A DNA stretch of 64,000 nucleotides. It comes from Notospermus geniculatus (lineage: Eukaryota; Nemertea; Pilidiophora; Heteronemertea; Lineidae). Position 1 is the first letter of the stretch; every line of letters starts with the position of its first letter. This document shows positions 60,597-64,000 of the stretch, one piece after another. The notes under the pieces are model-generated. The model searched no databases. It was not told the DNA's origin and saw only the letters and a program-made list of their open reading frames with translations. The stretch covers positions 115,725 to 179,724 of the forward strand of contig NMRB01000201.1 of the NCBI GenBank assembly GCA_002633025.1. Direction: 5' to 3'. A program made the translations under genes and the position numbers.

Positions 60597-62051
60597 ATGG
60601 ACACCGACTCAGATGGAATCCTGACAACCACTTCTACAAAGGTGCAAGCCGCACGAAGACTTGGGAAATGGTGAGTAGTTTTCCTTATTGTTTGCATGTT
60701 ACTCGGGACACATTTTTTGTCGCACTAGCCGGAAATTTCAACTCAAAAATGTCTACTTTTGAGAGACAAAACAACGTGGTCATGAGCGCCACTCAAAAAT
60801 TGGTCTTGGCAACTTTTCGTTTTAAAAAAAGTGCATTAGTGTCCCGACCTCCCCCCCCCCCCAATTCCTTTTCAGCTTTAGGCCCACCACGTGCTCTTAA
60901 GGGCGGCGCACACGAGCGACTAAATCTGGGCGACCGCCGACGAGACTGGTGGTGCGACTAGACATCAGCCAATCAGAAGCGCCAAATCTTGTCGCTTTGG
61001 CGGTCGGAAGCCAAGTCGGCCGACAAATCGGTCAAAATTGTCGCTCATGTGCGCCGCCCTTTATTTGCACATTGACGCGTTGTTGTTGGATGATTGATTG
61101 AATGGTATTGCAAAGCTTTGGGTACACTGAATGATTTGCTGTACCGGGTATATTATGTAATCTTTATGCGTCGTTCGTTCGGTGTTTTGAAGATTCGGGT
61201 TTTCAGCGAAGTCCACTTTTGACTTCGTCAAGGTCATAAAAACGCGTCTCAGACTTTATTTTTGTGAATTGGGAAAGATCAAACCAGTGTGATTGGACAT
61301 GTTTTACCCAGGCCTGTGGGAAGTGTTGGGGAGGAGTAGCCCTAGGCCTTCAGGCATTTTTTTTCATGCACCTGCACCTCTCCCCATGCACGAATATTTT
61401 TGCAAGGCCGAATGAATTATTAAAAAACTCTTACTGGCACAACCTCCCAAAGATCCGGGTGGGTGGGTGGGTGGGTCATTCAGTCTTGTACATTTCAAGA
61501 ATGAATAAGATACTTTTCATTCTTGAAAATCTGTCATATATGTATGATTTCTCTTTCAATAATTTTGCAAAAGGTTTATAGACCTACGCCCATATTTTGG
61601 AATGCTCCCCAACGTGAAGGAGTTCCTCAAGACTATTGTTCCCCTGTTGAGAACAATAGCCTTGAGGAACTCCTTTACGTTGAGGAGCATTCTAAAATAA
61701 TGGGCCCAAGTTTTATAGAAACCGTTTGCAGCTGTTTGTCAACATGGTACCGATTATTTTTAATTTTTTTCGAAGGAAGGAAGGAAGGATGGATGCCGCT
61801 ATGGATATTGTAAAATACCTGATGATTTTGTTCCTGGCCCAAAAATTGTCCTTCAGTGTGAGGAAACTACTAAAAAAAGTAACCTCTCAAGAAGGGCAAA
61901 ACATTTTTTTTAGCAGTGAGTTGTGAATTCAGAGTGCCAAATATGGAATAATTAACTTTTGAAAACACAAGTCAATTTCAATGTGAATGCAGGAGAAACC
62001 GGAGCCTCCTGAGCAAATACACTCTCACTCTCAGATATTTTGCAATAAGAG
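60597..62051 (+). CDS. Possible first two coding exons of an unidentified gene
   Basis: ATG at 60597 opens MDTDSDGILTTTSTKVQAARR, ending at a strong donor after 60670 (phase 2). A good acceptor before 61993 joins in frame to an exon ending at 62051 before GGTAAGT-type sequence (phase 1). The joined peptide continues with the basic segment RNRSLLSKYTLTLRYFAIR. Only 44 residues can be read and I recognise no family. The next exon was not found, so the gene may continue past 64000. The intron holds two inverted-repeat elements. Confidence 0.3.
60901..61059. mobile_element. MITE with GGGCGGCGCACAYGAGCGA ends
   Basis: Terminal inverted repeats of about 20 bp bound 159 bp rich in CGACCG/CGGTCG words. 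It has no coding capacity. A similar GTCGCTCG-rich stretch lies at 39555-39625 in gene A intron 2. Confidence 0.6.
61588..61707. repeat. Inverted repeat with about 54-bp arms
   Basis: Arms around 61588-61641 and 61651-61707 pair with a few mismatches across a loop of about 9 bases. The centre reads GAACAATAG/CTATTGTTC. Confidence 0.75.
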
Positions 62052-62999
62052 GTAAGTTATCGGTACCATGTCAAAGCAGAATCTAGTTATGAGATGTCAT
62101 TTGGTGGATGTGACATCACAGACTTGGATTCTGCTTTCTGTATAATGACAGGTAGGTTCCAATCCAAATCCAAATCCTCGCTTCGGAAGAAAGAAGTCAA
62201 CCAAAGTACGTACCCTCTTCGTTCACTTAACCCGTCTGTGGGTACTCGATGTAAAGTCCAAGTCGACATAACTTCAACATGGGCAAAGTGCCAAGCTTGG
62301 AAATGTGCACAAGTCAGTGGGAAATAATCCCCGTTGCAGTTTTGACATGTTGAAGTTAGGCTGACTCAGACTATATAAGCGAATTGGTCGCACCAGGCCT
62401 ATCTCAACTGTCTGTAAATATGATTGTTTATTGTATGTATACTGTATATTCATGCTGTAACTAATTCTACTTCTTTTCCACATACGGTAACTAATCATCA
62501 CTCTCTCTCCTATTTTTTTACTGTTTGAACTTTGAATCATGTATTTTTTTGAGGGGGCATGATGAGGTGTTGAGGAAACTGTTCACCTCTCATTCTCTCA
62601 TTGAGGACTCTTTGCTAAGAAAACAATCTGGATCAATCCACCTAAAAAACTACAAAAACATTGACATTCTGTCAAATCTAATTTCATGTGAAACTCATGA
62701 AATTTTTCAAATACTTTTTTTCAAGATCCAGATGTGATGGGTGTGGTCCCTCTCGAGTTTGCTGGCTTCACATGCTGTGGGAGGGGCAAGTGTGGTAGCA
62801 ACTCGAAGGGATCACTGTAAACTACCAGTACTTGTCAGAACTGCTACAATATCAAATATGCTGCTGCGTGATATTTTCAACATCTCTGACTAAAACTCCT
62901 ACTTGGGAGGACACATCATGCACAATACTTCCTCCTACAATGTAGATGCTACCAGCCTCCGTAAAAGCTGCACCTTAGGAAACCTTCGGGAAATTTTCG

Positions 63000-63960
63000 T
63001 TAAGAGATGATTTTCGCGATGTTCATTTTTTGCGGGATTTCACAATCAATCAAGGTGAGTTGTTGCCATCGCCTTTTTGGACCATCTGAATGGTGGAACA
63101 CACTGGAGTATCATTATTCATCTTTCTTTTTTGAATTTTTCAGAACTGGTGCTGCTGATGTTGGAGGTACGCGTAACTTTAAAACTTAACCAGTGGATCT
63201 AGGCCTAGGCCCGACGGTATGTGTAGATACGCTAGAGGTATATCACTTGCAGGTTGACTCTCTTAGTTGATGTGTGGACCAATTATTTTTGCGGGATTGT
63301 TCGATATCCGATGGACATAATTTTCGATTGCTGTTAGACGTCATTTTCGATTGCCGATAGATGTCATTTTCGATTGCCGACAGAGGTCATTTTCGATTGC
63401 CAATGGATGTCCTGATGTTCATTTTTCATGGGACTGCACAATAGGCCTATAGGTGAGTTGACTGCCGTCTTTTGACCATCAAAGGAACACACCCTCATGG
63501 AGTATCATTTTTCATCTTTCTTCTTTCAATTTTTCAGGACTGGTGCTGCTGTTTGCTGCCGGATGTTGAAGGTACGGGTAATTTCAAAACTTAGTTCTTT
63601 CATGATAGCGACCCGGTGGATGTAGGCCTAAGGTAGGCCTATAGGCGTCACTGAAGTTGTGTAGGCCAAAGCTTTTTTCGCGGGATTTTTCGATATCCGA
63701 TGGACGTCATTTTCATTTCCCGATGGATGTTGTTTTCGATTGCTGATGGATGTCATTTTCGATAGAAAAGGATGTCACTTTCTATATTTCGATTGCCGAT
63801 GGACGTTCTTTTTGATGGATGTAATTTTCTTCATCCAATGGGCATTTTTCGATTGCTGCAACAATAAAATTGAGTGAGTACTAGTATACTTTTCTATTTC
63901 GTCTATAACTTTCTCCAATTCCTTTGATCATCATTGTCACTTTGCTTACGACTCCATTTC
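63000..63960 (+). repeat. Degenerate tandem units of about 420 bp plus short TTTTCGATTGCCGATG repeats
   Basis: Two units each contain GATGTTCATTTTT, a GTGAG donor-like site, a pyrimidine tract with TTTTTCAG, ACTGGTGCTGCTG and a GTACG donor-like site (exon-like cores about 63144-63166 and 63538-63571). Between them run arrays of about 23-bp units, TCATTTTCGATTGCCGATRGATG (63300-63410 and 63700-63800). A further TTTCAG acceptor-like site is at 63963-63968. Confidence 0.55.
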
Positions 63961-64000
63961 TATTTCAGATGCAGTTCAGGTCAGGATGCTGTGAGTAAAA

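Noticed and set aside
1-64000. CRISPR arrays, operons or bacterial features
   Set aside because: Tandem arrays here lack spacer diversity and the genes are intron-split animal genes.

Overview
This window is nuclear DNA from an animal. Genes are split by short GT-AG introns, and the products are conserved metazoan proteins: HDAC11, NCKIPSD/SPIN90, DPM3, DMTF1, SMYD4, NUDT5 and YOD1. Single-base N joins lie at 8482, 16321, 35808 and 52573. Frequent AGGCCTA and ACCGGTA words, many MITE-like elements and the protein resemblances suggest an invertebrate deuterostome, most likely an echinoderm. That assignment is an inference from composition and family resemblance.

Layout, left half. HDAC11 (minus, 9 exons, 185-6914) and NCKIPSD (plus) are divergent and share a 940-bp interval with a CRE and an NRF1-like site. 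DPM3 (minus, 4 exons) follows, convergent with NCKIPSD. From about 5331 to 16225 the sequence is repeated almost base for base at 16322 to 29320. The second copy starts exactly at an N join, so this is best read as two haplotypes placed in series by the assembler. Copy 1 of NCKIPSD is broken by the N at 8482. Copy 2 is complete (10 exons, 670 aa). Copy 2 of HDAC11 holds only exons 1-3. Three insertions distinguish duplicated copies: a Harbinger-like MITE in copy 1, a 1.6-kb element in copy 2, and a 370-bp element in a smaller duplication inside DMTF1. DMTF1 (plus, 29451-35258) follows, with its last two exons duplicated and an apparent 1-base frameshift near its end.

Right half. Between 36.8 and 46.4 kb are two convergent multi-exon genes whose products I do not recognise by name. 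I call them A (plus, 37034-40502, about 223 aa) and B (minus, 42244-46373, about 306 aa). Both encode small secreted proteins. Both have a tiny first coding exon ending in phase 1, followed only by phase-0 introns. They share three ungapped blocks, including a C-terminal helix with I-R-D-S, then Y-A-R and F at identical spacing. Gene architecture and helix layout resemble class I four-helix cytokines of the LIF/CNTF/CLCF1 group. This pair is my main candidate for an undescribed system.

From 49.3 to 55.7 kb are SMYD4 (minus, with a C-terminal frameshift), NUDT5 (plus, missing its middle because of the N join) and YOD1 (minus, single coding exon, D-to-N change beside the catalytic Cys). The rest, 55.8-64 kb, is repeat-rich: a 285-bp direct repeat, a 41-bp palindromic array, a tRNA-derived SINE, several large inverted repeats, and one low-confidence pair of exons at 60.6 and 62.0 kb.
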